64,000 nucleotides of DNA. It comes from Streptomyces sp. NBC_01262. Its GTDB lineage: Bacteria > Actinomycetota > Actinomycetes > Streptomycetales > Streptomycetaceae. Position numbers and translations under genes: made by a program. The notes beneath the pieces were generated by a model. It searched no databases, was not told the origin of the DNA, and saw nothing but the letters and a program-made list of their open reading frames with translations. Positions 18,804 to 28,515 of the stretch are shown here, piece after piece. Positions within the stretch are counted from its first letter, which is position 1. Each line of letters begins with the position of its first letter. Location of the stretch: contig NZ_CP108462.1 in assembly GCF_036226365.1 (NCBI RefSeq), positions 5,719,501 to 5,783,500 on the forward strand, given 5' to 3'.

Positions 18804-19795
18804 CAGGCGAATGCCTCCGGTGCGGGGCCGGTGCCCGGGAAGATCTCGTCCAGCGAGGCCAGGAACTCCTCCGGAAGCTTCAGCTCGATCGCCCGCAGCG
18901 CCGAGTCCAGCTGCTCCTGCGTACGCGGGCCGACGATCGGCCCGGTCACGCCGGGGCGGGTCAGCAGCCAGGCCAGGGCCACGTCGCCGGGCTGGTGGCC
19001 GTGCTTGTCGACCAGGTCCTCGTATGCTTGGACCTGCTCGCGCAGGGCGGTGTTCTTCAGCGCGTCGGCGCTGCGGCCGCTCGCCGAGCGGGCCGCGCCG
19101 CCCTCGCGCTCCTTGCGCAGCGCGCCGCCCAGCAGCCCGCCGTGCAGCGGGGACCAGGGGATCACACCGAGGCCGTAGACCTCGGCGGCCGGGATGACCT
19201 CCATCTCGGCGCGGCGCTCGGCGAGGTTGTAGAGGCACTGCTCGCTGACCAGGCCGTACGAACTCCGGCGCGCCGCCGCCTCGTTGGCGCGGGCGATGCC
19301 CCAGCCGCTGAAGTTGGAGGATCCGGCGTAGAGGATCTTGCCCTGCTGGACCAGGACGTCGATCGCCTGCCAGATCTCCTCCCAGGGGGTGTCCCGGTCG
19401 ATGTGGTGGAACTGGTAGAGGTCGATGTAGTCCGTGCCGAGGCGCTTCAGCGACGCGTCGCACGCCCGGCGGATGTTGAGCGCGGACAGCTTGTCCTCGT
19501 TGGGCCAGGGGCTGTCGGTCGCGGACATGTTGCCGTAGACCTTGGTCGCCAGAACCGTCTTCTCGCGGCGGCCATCGCCCTTGGCGAACCAGCTGCCGAT
19601 GATCTCCTCGGTACGGCCCTTGTTCTCACCCCAGCCGTACACATTGGCGGTGTCGAAGAAGTTCACGCCCGCGGCGAGCGCCGAGTCCATGATCGAGTGG
19701 CTGTCGGCCTCATCCGTCTGCGGGCCGAAATTCATGGTGCCGAGCACCAGTCGGCTGACCTTGAGACCGGTACGTCCAAGCTGTGTGTACTCCAT
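18800..19795 (-). CDS. aldo/keto reductase
   Basis: 331 residues of NADPH-dependent (alpha/beta)8 oxidoreductase, of the potassium-channel beta-subunit/YhdN-like branch ('LGRTGLKVSRLVLGTMNFG'). The catalytic tetrad is visible: Asp and Tyr in FDTANVYG, Lys in LATKVYG and His in LYQFHHID. The C-terminal cofactor segment 'VTGPIVGPRTQEQLDSALRA' is also present. Substrate unknown. It is the first gene of an operon with a GNAT acetyltransferase. Confidence 0.92.
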   Translation of the reverse strand: MEYTQLGRTGLKVSRLVLGTMNFGPQTDEADSHSIMDSALAAGVNFFDTANVYGWGENKGRTEEIIGSWFAKGDGRREKTVLATKVYGNMSATDSPWPNEDKLSALNIRRACDASLKRLGTDYIDLYQFHHIDRDTPWEEIWQAIDVLVQQGKILYAGSSNFSGWGIARANEAAARRSSYGLVSEQCLYNLAERRAEMEVIPAAEVYGLGVIPWSPLHGGLLGGALRKEREGGAARSASGRSADALKNTALREQVQAYEDLVDKHGHQPGDVALAWLLTRPGVTGPIVGPRTQEQLDSALRAIELKLPEEFLASLDEIFPGTGPAPEAFAW

Positions 19796-19828
19796 GGCCG
19801 CAAGCCAATCGCTTGGAGCGCACTCGAA

Positions 19829-20515
19829 TCAAGGGGCCGTTGCGTAGGGCGCGCCGATTCCCCACGCCTGGTGCATCGCGTCGGCGAAGGCGGCGGCCAG
19901 GCGGTGTTCGCCGGAGGCGTTGGGGTGGGTGCCGTCGTAGGTGTCCAGCAGGATGTCGTACGCCGCCGGGCGGGAGGCCAGGAGCAGCGGCGAGGCGGGG
20001 GTGTCGAGGTCGGCGACCGCCTTCGCCATGCGGGTGTTGAGCTCGTCGCACTGCCCCGCGAAATCCGGGTCCAGGTCGGCCCGGGTGTTGGGGATGACGG
20101 GGAGGAGGACCGCGGCGATGTCCGGGTTGGCGGTCCGGGCGTTGGCGATGAAGTCGCGCAGATTCGCCTCGGTCTGCTCGGCGTTCGTATAGAAGCCGAG
20201 GTCGATCAGGCCGAGTGAGATGAGCAGCACGTCGGGGCGGTTCTTCCTGACCTCGTCCGCGATCATGGGCGCCATGTGCAGCCAGCCCTCGCCCCAGCCG
20301 GCGAGGTGGCGCCGGGCGCGCTCCGGGAAGGACGGGTCGGCGTAGTCGTACGAGGTCGGGGTGTCCGTCGCCTTCTCATGCAGAGTGCTGCGCGGGCCGA
20401 CGATCGCGAACGGCTCGTCGAGATGGGTGCGCAGGTGCTGCCACATGCGGTAGCGCCATGTGTAGTCGCCCGCCGCGCCGATCGTCATAGAGTCCCCGAC
20501 GAACATGAAACGCAC
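19829..20515 (-). CDS. SGNH/GDSL-type hydrolase with altered block III
   Basis: 228 residues from GTG 20515, with GGAGGG 7 nt upstream (an ATG at 20563 lacks such a site). Block I is 'MFVGDSMTIG' with nucleophile Ser, and block V is 'DGTHPNASGEHRLA' with the catalytic Asp/His pair. Block III, normally GxND, reads 'LISLGLIDLG': the oxyanion-hole Asn is replaced by Ile. No signal peptide is evident, so it is probably cytoplasmic. Likely an esterase or lipase-like hydrolase; the Asn loss leaves its activity uncertain. Confidence 0.8.
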   Translation of the reverse strand: MRFMFVGDSMTIGAAGDYTWRYRMWQHLRTHLDEPFAIVGPRSTLHEKATDTPTSYDYADPSFPERARRHLAGWGEGWLHMAPMIADEVRKNRPDVLLISLGLIDLGFYTNAEQTEANLRDFIANARTANPDIAAVLLPVIPNTRADLDPDFAGQCDELNTRMAKAVADLDTPASPLLLASRPAAYDILLDTYDGTHPNASGEHRLAAAFADAMHQAWGIGAPYATAP

Positions 20516-20685
20516 GGTGTTCCCTCCGGGTCCGGCACTCTGCCGGACCGGTGCCCGGAGCACGTTGCATCATCGCGGATGTGATCGGCCCCGGGCCACG
20601 CGGGGTGGCGTGACCTCTGCCACGGCGCCGCCGGGGTGCGGCCCGTTGCCGGGGCGCCGATGGGCCGGGATGGCAGGCTTGGCGC

Positions 20686-21690
20686 ATGCGCTCCCTCGTA
20701 GTTGCCGCCGTCGGCCTGTTCATGGCATGCCTCGCCGCGGGCCCCGCCTTCGCCGACGACGGATCGCCGAGCTCTTTCACGATCACGGACTCACGGATCA
20801 CGGAGTCGAGCGGGCTGGCCGCCAGCAGCCTCCACAAGGGCATCTACTGGACGCACAACGACAGCGACGACGGACCGTACGTCTACGCGGTCGACTCCGC
20901 CACGGGCAAGACCGTGGCGACCGTCACGATGCGCGGCGTCGGCAGCCCGCGCGACGTCGAGGCGATCTCGATCGGCCCGGACGACCAGATCTACGTCGGG
21001 GACATCGGCGACAACCTGGGCGGCAGCTGGGACCACGTGTGGATCTACCGCTTTCCGGAGCCGAAGCAGCTCAAGGACATGACGGTGACGGCGACCCAGT
21101 ACGTGGTCCGCTACCAGGACGGAGCCCGCAACGCGGAGTCGCTGGTGATCCACCCGAAGACGGGGCGGGCGTACATCGTGAGCAAGAACGAGGACGGCGG
21201 CGGGCTCTATGAAGGCCCGAAGACGCTGAGCGCGTCCGGGGTCAACGTCTTCCGCCGGATCGCCGACATCCCGCTGTGGGCGACGGACGCCGCGTTCTCG
21301 CCGGACGGGACGCGGCTTGTGGTGCGGGGGTACTTCAACGCGGAGATGTACCGCTGGTCCGGGGGCGCGCCGCATGACATCGGCGATCTCGACGTGCCGT
21401 TGCAGCGGCAGGGGGAATCGGTGACGTTCACGCCGGACGGGCGGGCGCTGATGTACGGCTCGGAGGGCGAGCAGAGCGACGTGACGCGGGAGGAACTGAG
21501 CGGGAAGGACCTGCCGGAGTCGGTCGGCTCGGCGTCGGCGGGTGCGTCGGCTCCGGCGTCCTCGTCGAAGGAGCCGACGCAGGACGGTGGGAAGTCGACC
21601 GGCAACATCACGCTCGGGCTGATCACCCTCGCGGGGGCGGCGGCCGTGATCCTTGCGGGGCGGCGCGTGTTCCGGCGCCGCCCCGACTAG
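20686..21690 (+). CDS. exported membrane-anchored beta-propeller-like protein
   Basis: 334 residues. Signal peptide 1-23 (MRSLVVAAVGLFMACLAAGPAFA) is followed by repeated beta-blade-like segments such as 'GIYWTHNDSDDGPYVYAVDSATGKTVATV', 'DQIYVGDIGDNLGGSWDHVWIYRFPEP' and 'ATDAAFSPDGTRLVVRGY', suggesting a WD40/NHL-like propeller. A Ser/Ala-rich linker leads to a C-terminal TM helix and the basic tail RRVFRRRPD, so the propeller faces outside and is anchored to the membrane. There is no LPxTG motif. Function unknown. Confidence 0.75.
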   Translation: MRSLVVAAVGLFMACLAAGPAFADDGSPSSFTITDSRITESSGLAASSLHKGIYWTHNDSDDGPYVYAVDSATGKTVATVTMRGVGSPRDVEAISIGPDDQIYVGDIGDNLGGSWDHVWIYRFPEPKQLKDMTVTATQYVVRYQDGARNAESLVIHPKTGRAYIVSKNEDGGGLYEGPKTLSASGVNVFRRIADIPLWATDAAFSPDGTRLVVRGYFNAEMYRWSGGAPHDIGDLDVPLQRQGESVTFTPDGRALMYGSEGEQSDVTREELSGKDLPESVGSASAGASAPASSSKEPTQDGGKSTGNITLGLITLAGAAAVILAGRRVFRRRPD

Positions 21691-21706
21691 GCCCTGTCCG
21701 GGACCG

Positions 21707-21717
21707 TGATCACGTGA

Positions 21718-21720
<3 letters not shown>
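21707..21720. other. 14-bp perfect palindrome between convergent genes
   Basis: TGATCACGTGATCA is self-complementary and includes the serC stop codon (21718-21720). It lies in the 27-bp gap between the propeller gene and serC. It is too short for a confident terminator and could equally be a protein-binding site. Confidence 0.35.
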
Positions 21721-22845
<1,125 letters not shown>

Positions 22846-22918
22846 CTAATCCGTTACGGAGTCGTTTCGGATGCTGGTCCAGCCGATGAGACATGTTTCA
22901 GGGGGGCAGTCTGGGGTC

Positions 22919-25678
22919 ATGAGTGATCGCGAGGAGCTGGAGCGGGCGCTGCGCGCCGCCGTAAGTGGCGATGTCGCGTTCGACGCGCAGAGCCGGGCGC
23001 TGATGACGATGGACGCGTCCAACTACCGCCGCGTGCCCGACGGAATCGTCGCCCCGCGCGACGCCGACGACGTGGCGGCCGCCCTGGCGGTGTGCCGGGA
23101 GCACGGCGTGCCCGTCGTGCCGCGCGGCGGCGGGACCTCGATCGCCGGGCAGGCGACGGGGACGGGTGTCGTCCTCGACTTCACGCGGCACATGACCGGG
23201 ATCCTGGAGCTGGACGCGCAGGCCCGTACGGCCCGCGTGCAGCCCGGCGTCGTGTTGGACGATCTCCGGCGCGAGGCGGGGGCGTACGGGCTGACCTTCG
23301 GGCCGGATCCCTCGACGCACAGCAGGTGCACGCTCGGTGGGATGATCGGCAACAACGCGTGCGGCTCGCACTCCGTTGCCTGGGGGACGACCGCCGACAA
23401 TGTGGTCGCGCTCGACGCGCTCGCATACGGCGGGGAGCGGCTGCGTACCGACCAGCCGCTGCGCGCGGACCTGCGAGATCTGGCGGACGCGAATCTCGCG
23501 CTGCTGCGCACCGGCTTTCCCGAACTGCCGCGCCGGATCTCGGGATACGCGCTCGACTCGCTGCTGCCGGAGCGCGGGCGGGACCTGGCGCGGGCGCTGA
23601 CCGGCAGCGAGGGCACGCTGGCCGTGGTGACCGAGGCGGTGGTGCGGCTCGTGGAGGTACCGCGTGAGCGCGTGCTCGTGGTGCTCGGGTACGCGGACGA
23701 GACCGCCGCCGCCGACGCCGCGGCCGGGCTTCTGGCGTACCGGCCGCTGACGATGGAGGGGATGGCCTCCGACCTGGTGGGCGGGGCAGCGGCCCGGGAG
23801 CTGCTGCCGGCAGGGGGCGCCTGGCTCTTCGCGGAGATGCCGGGCGTGGGGGAGGCGGAGGCGCTGCTCCGGGCCGCCGGGGCCGACAGCGGCGCCGTGG
23901 TCACCGATGCGGCGGCCCAGCGGGCGCTGTGGCGGATCCGGGAGGACGCGGCCGGGACGGCGACCCGGACGGCCGACGGCAGCGAGGCCTGGCCGGGCTG
24001 GGAGGACTGCGCGGTGCCGCCGGCCCGGCTGGGGGCGTATCTGCGGGACTTCCGGGCGCTGCTGGGCGAGCACGGGCTCCGGGGAGCGCCGTACGGGCAC
24101 TTCGGCGACGGATGCATCCACGTACGCATCGACTTCGACCTGCTGGGGGCACGGGGGATCGCGCAATTCCGGCGGTTCTCGGAACAGGTGGCGGATCTCG
24201 TCGTGGCTCATGGCGGCTCGCTGTCGGGCGAGCACGGCGACGGGCAGGCGCGAGCCGAACTGCTGCCGCGTATGTACGGCAGCGAAATGGTCGCTCTCTT
24301 TGGACGTTTCAAGGATCTGCTGGATCCGGCCGGCGGGCTGAATCCCGGGATGCTCGTTCGACCGTACGGGCTCGACACGAACCTCCGCTTCGAGGTCCTG
24401 CCCCGCGAACCGGTCGATGTGAAGTTCACCTATCCGGATGACGGAGGCGACTTCTCGGCGGCGGTTCGGCGCTGTGTGGGCGTCGCCAAGTGCCGTGAGC
24501 CGTCGTCCGCGTCGTCCGACGCGGGCGTGATGTGCCCCTCGTTCCGGGCAACCGGCGAGGAGCGGCACTCCACACGGGGGCGGGCGCGACTGCTGCACGA
24601 GATGCTCGCCGGCGAGGTCGTGCGCGACGGCTGGCGCTCGGAGGAGGTGCGGGACGCCCTCGACCTGTGCCTGTCCTGCAAGGGCTGCCGCTCCGACTGC
24701 CCGGTCGGCGTCGACATGGCCACGTACAAGGCGGAATTCCTGCACCACCACTACGAGGGGCGGGTGCGGCCCGCCTCCCACTACGTGATGGGCCGGCTGC
24801 CGGTGTGGCTGCGGGCGGTGCCGTCCTTCGCGCGGCGTCCGCTCAACGCGCTGGCGCGCGTGCGGCTGCTGGCGGCGCCGGTGAAGCGGCTGGGCGGGAT
24901 CGCGGCCGAGCGCGCGATTCCCGGACTGGCCGAGGAGCGCTTCACGCGCTGGTGGCGGCGGCGCGGCGGTTCCGCGGCGGGCGGCGGCCGGACCGTGGTG
25001 CTGTGGCCCGACACCTTCACCGAGCACCTGTCGCCCGAGGCCGGTCGGGCGGCGGTCCGGGTCCTGGAGGCCGCCGGGCTGCGGGTCGTGCTCCCGCCCG
25101 GCGATGTGTGCTGCGGCCTGACGTGGGTGTCGACCGGCCAGCTCGACCACGCCCGCCGGGTCATGCGGCGCACGCTGGAGCGCCTGGCCCCGCTGCTGGC
25201 CGAGGGCCTGCCCGTGGTGGTGCTGGAGCCGAGCTGTGCGGCGGCCCTGCGCAGCGACCTCCGGGAACTGCTGGGCGACAACGCCCTGAGCTCCTCCGTG
25301 CGCACCTTCGCCCAGGCACTGGAGGAGTACGCCCCCGACTGGACCCCGCCCCGGCTCGACCGTCCCGTCACCGGCCAGACCCACTGCCACCAGCACGCCG
25401 TCCTCGGCGACGCGGCGGAGCGGCGGCTCCGCGACCGCGCCGGGCTCACGGGTGACCTGGTCGGCGGCTGCTGCGGGCTCGCCGGCAACTTCGGCTTCGA
25501 GCGCGGCCATTACGAGATCTCCGTGGCCTGTGCGCGGGACCGGCTGCTGCCGGCGGTGCGGGATGCCGCGCCGGGGGCGGCGGTTCTGGCGGACGGTTTC
25601 TCGTGCCGTACGCAGCTCGCGCAGTTGGCGGGGGTCAGGGCCCGGCACCTGGCGGAGCTTCTGGCGGAGGGGCTGTGA
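22919..25678 (+). CDS. D-lactate/glycolate-type FAD and Fe-S oxidoreductase
   Basis: 919 residues, a fusion of GlcD-like and GlcF-like parts. Residues ~40-230 hold the FAD_binding_4 domain with the PP-loop 'PRGGGTSIAGQATGTG' (68-83). The FAD-linked oxidase C-terminal domain follows (with 'GHFGDGCIHVRIDF' and 'GGSLSGEHGDGQ'). Next come two [4Fe-4S] motifs, the second seen as 'CLSCKGCRSDCPVG', and two CCG domains ('CCGLTWVSTG' and 'CCGLAGNFGF'). Members oxidise 2-hydroxy acids such as D-lactate, D-2-hydroxyglutarate or glycolate and pass electrons to the respiratory chain. ATG 22919 follows a G-rich stretch. Divergent from serC. Confidence 0.92.
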   Translation: MSDREELERALRAAVSGDVAFDAQSRALMTMDASNYRRVPDGIVAPRDADDVAAALAVCREHGVPVVPRGGGTSIAGQATGTGVVLDFTRHMTGILELDAQARTARVQPGVVLDDLRREAGAYGLTFGPDPSTHSRCTLGGMIGNNACGSHSVAWGTTADNVVALDALAYGGERLRTDQPLRADLRDLADANLALLRTGFPELPRRISGYALDSLLPERGRDLARALTGSEGTLAVVTEAVVRLVEVPRERVLVVLGYADETAAADAAAGLLAYRPLTMEGMASDLVGGAAARELLPAGGAWLFAEMPGVGEAEALLRAAGADSGAVVTDAAAQRALWRIREDAAGTATRTADGSEAWPGWEDCAVPPARLGAYLRDFRALLGEHGLRGAPYGHFGDGCIHVRIDFDLLGARGIAQFRRFSEQVADLVVAHGGSLSGEHGDGQARAELLPRMYGSEMVALFGRFKDLLDPAGGLNPGMLVRPYGLDTNLRFEVLPREPVDVKFTYPDDGGDFSAAVRRCVGVAKCREPSSASSDAGVMCPSFRATGEERHSTRGRARLLHEMLAGEVVRDGWRSEEVRDALDLCLSCKGCRSDCPVGVDMATYKAEFLHHHYEGRVRPASHYVMGRLPVWLRAVPSFARRPLNALARVRLLAAPVKRLGGIAAERAIPGLAEERFTRWWRRRGGSAAGGGRTVVLWPDTFTEHLSPEAGRAAVRVLEAAGLRVVLPPGDVCCGLTWVSTGQLDHARRVMRRTLERLAPLLAEGLPVVVLEPSCAAALRSDLRELLGDNALSSSVRTFAQALEEYAPDWTPPRLDRPVTGQTHCHQHAVLGDAAERRLRDRAGLTGDLVGGCCGLAGNFGFERGHYEISVACARDRLLPAVRDAAPGAAVLADGFSCRTQLAQLAGVRARHLAELLAEGL

Positions 25679-25702
25679 ACCGGCCTCAGAGGTGAACCGG
25701 CG

Positions 25703-26593
25703 TCAGATCCGGGCCGTGCCGGCGACCTCCGCGAGGAAATGTTCGAGCGCCTCGCACCACGCCTCGGGCTGGTCCCAGGGGACGAGGTGGCCGGCGTCGG
25801 GGATCTCGGCGTAGGAGCCGTGGGGGAGGACGCGGACCATCTCCTGGGCTTCGGCGCGGCCGAGCTCGCCCTCCCAGCCGCGTACGACCAGGGCCGGGCA
25901 GCGGACCTGGGCGAGCTGCTCCCAGTGGGAGTCCAGGGCCCAGGCCTCGCGGGAGCGGAGCATGTGGCGGTGGGCGAAGACGGGACGCCAGCCGTCGGGG
26001 CCCTCGGTCATGACGTCGGCGAAGAAGTCGCCCCGGGTGGGGCGGGGGCGCTCCAGCCAGGGGTCGTCCTGGGCGAACCAGCGGCGGGCGGCGGCGAGGG
26101 TGGGGAAGGGCAGCGGCCAGGCGTTGAACCAGGTCTCCCAGGTGCGCTGGCTCTGCTCCCCGAGGGCGGAAGCGCGCATGTCGCAGATGACGACGGCGCT
26201 GACCAGGTCGGGGCGGCGGGCGGCGAGCTGCCAGGCGGTGAGGGCGCCCATGGAGTGGCCGATGAGGACAGCGGGGCCGAGGCGCAGCTGTTCGATCGCC
26301 GACTCGGCATCCGAGACATAGGCCTCGCGGCTGTACGGGCCCTCGGGCTTGCCGCTGCCGCCGTGGCCGCGCTGGTCGAGGGCGACGGCGCGGTAGCGGG
26401 GGGCGAGCCGGCGGGCGGTGGCGGCCCAGTGGGAGGCGCGGCCCATTAGGCCGTGCAGCAGCAGGACCCCGGGCGGATCGGCGGGCCGGGACGGCTCGGG
26501 GGACGGCTGGGTCGGCTCGGACGGTTCGGCGGCGTACTCCCACGCGGTCAGCGGGACGGAGCCCGCTCCGGTGATGTCGAAGCGCCTGGCCAT
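25703..26593 (-). CDS. alpha/beta hydrolase, putatively SOS-controlled
   Basis: 296 residues from ATG 26593, with AAGGGGG about 9 nt upstream. Fold signatures are the oxyanion HGLMG (47-51), 'DQRGHGGS' (73-80), the nucleophile elbow GHSMG with Ser114, and the C-terminal 'DAGHLVPWDQPEAW' carrying the catalytic His. The acid residue is probably the Glu/Asp of 'LVVRGWEGELG'. The substrate is unknown. The promoter region holds a perfect actinobacterial LexA box, suggesting induction by DNA damage, which is unusual for this family. Confidence 0.9.
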   Translation of the reverse strand: MARRFDITGAGSVPLTAWEYAAEPSEPTQPSPEPSRPADPPGVLLLHGLMGRASHWAATARRLAPRYRAVALDQRGHGGSGKPEGPYSREAYVSDAESAIEQLRLGPAVLIGHSMGALTAWQLAARRPDLVSAVVICDMRASALGEQSQRTWETWFNAWPLPFPTLAAARRWFAQDDPWLERPRPTRGDFFADVMTEGPDGWRPVFAHRHMLRSREAWALDSHWEQLAQVRCPALVVRGWEGELGRAEAQEMVRVLPHGSYAEIPDAGHLVPWDQPEAWCEALEHFLAEVAGTARI

Positions 26594-26633
26594 GTGCCGC
26601 ACCCCCTTCGTGACGTTCTCAGTCACCACGCTA

Positions 26634-26649
26634 TCGAACTTGAGTTCGA
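26634..26649 (-). promoter_or_regulatory. LexA (SOS) box upstream of the alpha/beta hydrolase
   Basis: TCGAACTTGAGTTCGA: perfect 6-bp half-sites TCGAAC/GTTCGA with a 4-bp spacer, the exact form of the actinobacterial SOS box (TCGAAC-N4-GTTCGA). It is 41 bp upstream of the hydrolase ATG. A TAGCGT -10-like hexamer (26628-26633, minus strand) abuts it, so bound LexA would block the promoter. No other gene starts nearby in either direction. Confidence 0.75.
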
Positions 26650-26833
26650 AACGCGCCTTCTCGCGCCCAACACCGCTCTTTCGAGTGACAACGCTCAAGG
26701 ATTGGCGGCCCGTGCCGAGGGGAGGACTTGAGCGGGACGCGGTCCGGAGGGGAAGACGGGCAGCGGGGAGCCACCCGGAAAGCTCGGGGTTCCGGGTGAC
26801 TCCAGGGGAAGCAGGGGGAGGGAATGGGGGAGG

Positions 26834-26865
26834 AGGGGCCCCGGCGCGCACAGCGTCGGGGCCCT
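26834..26865 (-). terminator. GC-rich hairpin downstream of the DmdR gene
   Basis: GGGGCCCCGGCG pairs with CGTCGGGGCCCT (a stem of about 11-12 bp with G-U pairs) around a 7-nt loop, 40 bp after the stop at 26907. There is no T-run; GC-rich hairpins of this kind commonly end Streptomyces transcripts. The rest of the 313-bp gap (26594-26906) holds only the SOS box and promoter of the next gene. Confidence 0.6.
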
Positions 26866-26906
26866 CGAAGCGAAGCGGTAGGCCTACGGCCGGGCAGGGA
26901 ATCCGG

Positions 26907-27599
26907 TCAGCGCTTGGCCACGAAGACGTGCGAGGCGACTTCCGAGCTCAGCTCCGCCGCCTCGCCACCGCTGCCGACCAGCACGCCGCCCGCCGAAGGC
27001 GTCACGCTCACCACGGCGCCCGGCTGCACGCCGGCCCGCCGCAGCGTGTACATCAGCTGCGCGTCCGTCTGGGCCGGCTCACCGATCCGCCGTACGACCA
27101 CGCTGGCCCCGCCCGGCCCCGGATCCAGCTCGGACAGGCTGACCATGCCCTCGTCCAGGAACGGGTCGGCGCCGTCCTTCTCGCCCAGCTCCTCCAGGCC
27201 CGGGATCGGATTCCCGTACGGCGACTCGGTCGGGTGCCGCAGCAGCTCCAGAACGCGGCGCTCGACGGCCTCGCTCATCACGTGCTCCCAGCGGCACGCC
27301 TCCGCGTGCACCTGCTCCCATTCCAGGCCGATCACGTCGACCAGCAGGCATTCGGCGAGCCGGTGCTTGCGCATGACGCGTGTCGCGATCCGGCGGCCCT
27401 CGTCCGTCAGCTCCAGGTGGCGGTCCCCGGCGACGTGCACAAGCCCGTCCCGCTCCATCCGCGCCACCGTCTGGCTCACCGTGGGGCCGCTCTGGTCGAG
27501 CCGCTCCGCGATTCGGGCGCGCATGGGGACCACACCCTCCTCTTCCAGCTCCAGGATGGTGCGGAGATACATCTCCGTAGTGTCAATGAGTCCCGACAT
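26907..27599 (-). CDS. dmdR1: DtxR/IdeR-family iron-dependent repressor
   Basis: 230 residues, the normal IdeR/DmdR length, from ATG 27599. Order of domains: winged helix (1-70: 'MSGLIDTTEMYLRTILELEEEGVVPMRARIAERLDQSGPTVSQTVARMERDGLV'), metal-binding and dimerisation domain ('RHLELTDEGRRIATRVMRKHRLAECLL...CRWEHVMSEAVE', with the conserved His, Glu and Cys ligands), and a C-terminal SH3-like domain. With Fe2+ it represses siderophore and iron-uptake genes. The symbol rests on similarity to the S. coelicolor DmdR1 type and its neighbourhood; a DmdR2 paralogue is possible. No iron box is evident next to it. Confidence 0.85.
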   Translation of the reverse strand: MSGLIDTTEMYLRTILELEEEGVVPMRARIAERLDQSGPTVSQTVARMERDGLVHVAGDRHLELTDEGRRIATRVMRKHRLAECLLVDVIGLEWEQVHAEACRWEHVMSEAVERRVLELLRHPTESPYGNPIPGLEELGEKDGADPFLDEGMVSLSELDPGPGGASVVVRRIGEPAQTDAQLMYTLRRAGVQPGAVVSVTPSAGGVLVGSGGEAAELSSEVASHVFVAKR

Positions 27600-27676
27600 G
27601 CGTGCCCCTCGATGGCTCGTGCGTGGCCCTGCACCAATTCTGACGCATCCCGCCGACAACCGGCCCCGCCGCGTGG

Positions 27677-27706
27677 TTGACAGCGGCCCGCGCGGCCCTC
27701 CACGGT
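27677..27706 (+). promoter_or_regulatory. promoter of the SIS-domain gene
   Basis: A perfect -35 TTGACA (27677-27682), 18-nt spacer and CACGGT (27701-27706) as a weak -10. The predicted start would be at or next to the ATG at 27714, giving a leaderless or nearly leaderless mRNA; no Shine-Dalgarno is present. Confidence 0.5.
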
Positions 27707-27713
27707 TCTCCGC

Positions 27714-28475
27714 ATGACCGATCCGGCAGCCCAGACGGGCCAGCAGTACATCGATTCCGCCATCACGCTGCTACAGCGCGTACGGGACGAGGAGGGCGCC
27801 GCCGTCACGGCCGCGGGCGCCGCGCTCGCCGACGCCGTCGCCGACGGTGGCCGGATCTTCGCCTTCGGGGCCGGCCACTCCTCGCTCGCCGCCCAGGACC
27901 TCGTCTACCGCGCGGGCGGACTTGCCCTGGTCAACCTGCTGTCGGTGCCCGGCGCGGTCGGCGTGGACGTCATGCCGGCCACCCTGGGCAGCGCTCTGGA
28001 ACGGGTCGAGGGCCTGGCCCGCGTCGTCCTCGACACGTCACCGGCCCGGGCCGGCGACGTGCTGATCGTCATCTCGCTGTCGGGCCGCAACACCCTGCCG
28101 GTGGAGATGGCCCAGCATGCCCGGACCCTCGGGCTGAAAGTGATCGGTGTCACATCGGTCGCGTACGCGAAGGAGACGACCTCGCAGAACTCCTCCGGGA
28201 CCTTCCTGAAGGATCACTGCGACATCGTGCTGGATTCCAAGATCGCCGTCGGCGACACGGTGCTCACGGACCCGGGCATCCCGGCCCCGTTCGCACCCGC
28301 GTCGACCGTCGTGACGTGCGGGCTGCTCCAGGCGGTGGTGGCCACCGCCGCGGTCGTGCTGGCCGAGCGCGGCGTCACCCCGCCGATGCTGCGCTCCGGC
28401 AACGTGGACGGCGGCCACGCGTGGAACGCGGAGCTGATCCGGACATACGGGGACCGGATCTTCTGGCAGCAATGA
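27714..28475 (+). CDS. SIS-domain (sugar isomerase-fold) protein
   Basis: 253 residues with a single SIS domain: 'ALADAVADGGRIFAFGAGHSSLAAQDLVYRAGGL', the phosphosugar-binding 'DVLIVISLSGRNTLPVEMAQHARTLGLKVIGVTS', and the conserved 'LRSGNVDGGHAWNAEL' tail of the UPF0309-like branch. Such proteins bind or isomerise phosphosugars, or sense amino-sugar phosphates. The gene is divergent from the DmdR gene with about 114 bp between starts. No kinase or transporter adjoins it to suggest a substrate. Confidence 0.85.
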   Translation: MTDPAAQTGQQYIDSAITLLQRVRDEEGAAVTAAGAALADAVADGGRIFAFGAGHSSLAAQDLVYRAGGLALVNLLSVPGAVGVDVMPATLGSALERVEGLARVVLDTSPARAGDVLIVISLSGRNTLPVEMAQHARTLGLKVIGVTSVAYAKETTSQNSSGTFLKDHCDIVLDSKIAVGDTVLTDPGIPAPFAPASTVVTCGLLQAVVATAAVVLAERGVTPPMLRSGNVDGGHAWNAELIRTYGDRIFWQQ

Positions 28476-28515
28476 CCAGCACCTGCCGGCAGCGGTCAGG
28501 GCCGACCGGCACCGG

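Noticed and set aside
22898-25648. Long open frame (916 codons) opposite the FAD/Fe-S oxidoreductase
   Set aside because: Same high-GC antisense effect; the composition is not protein-like and the sense strand has unmistakable FAD and Fe-S motifs.
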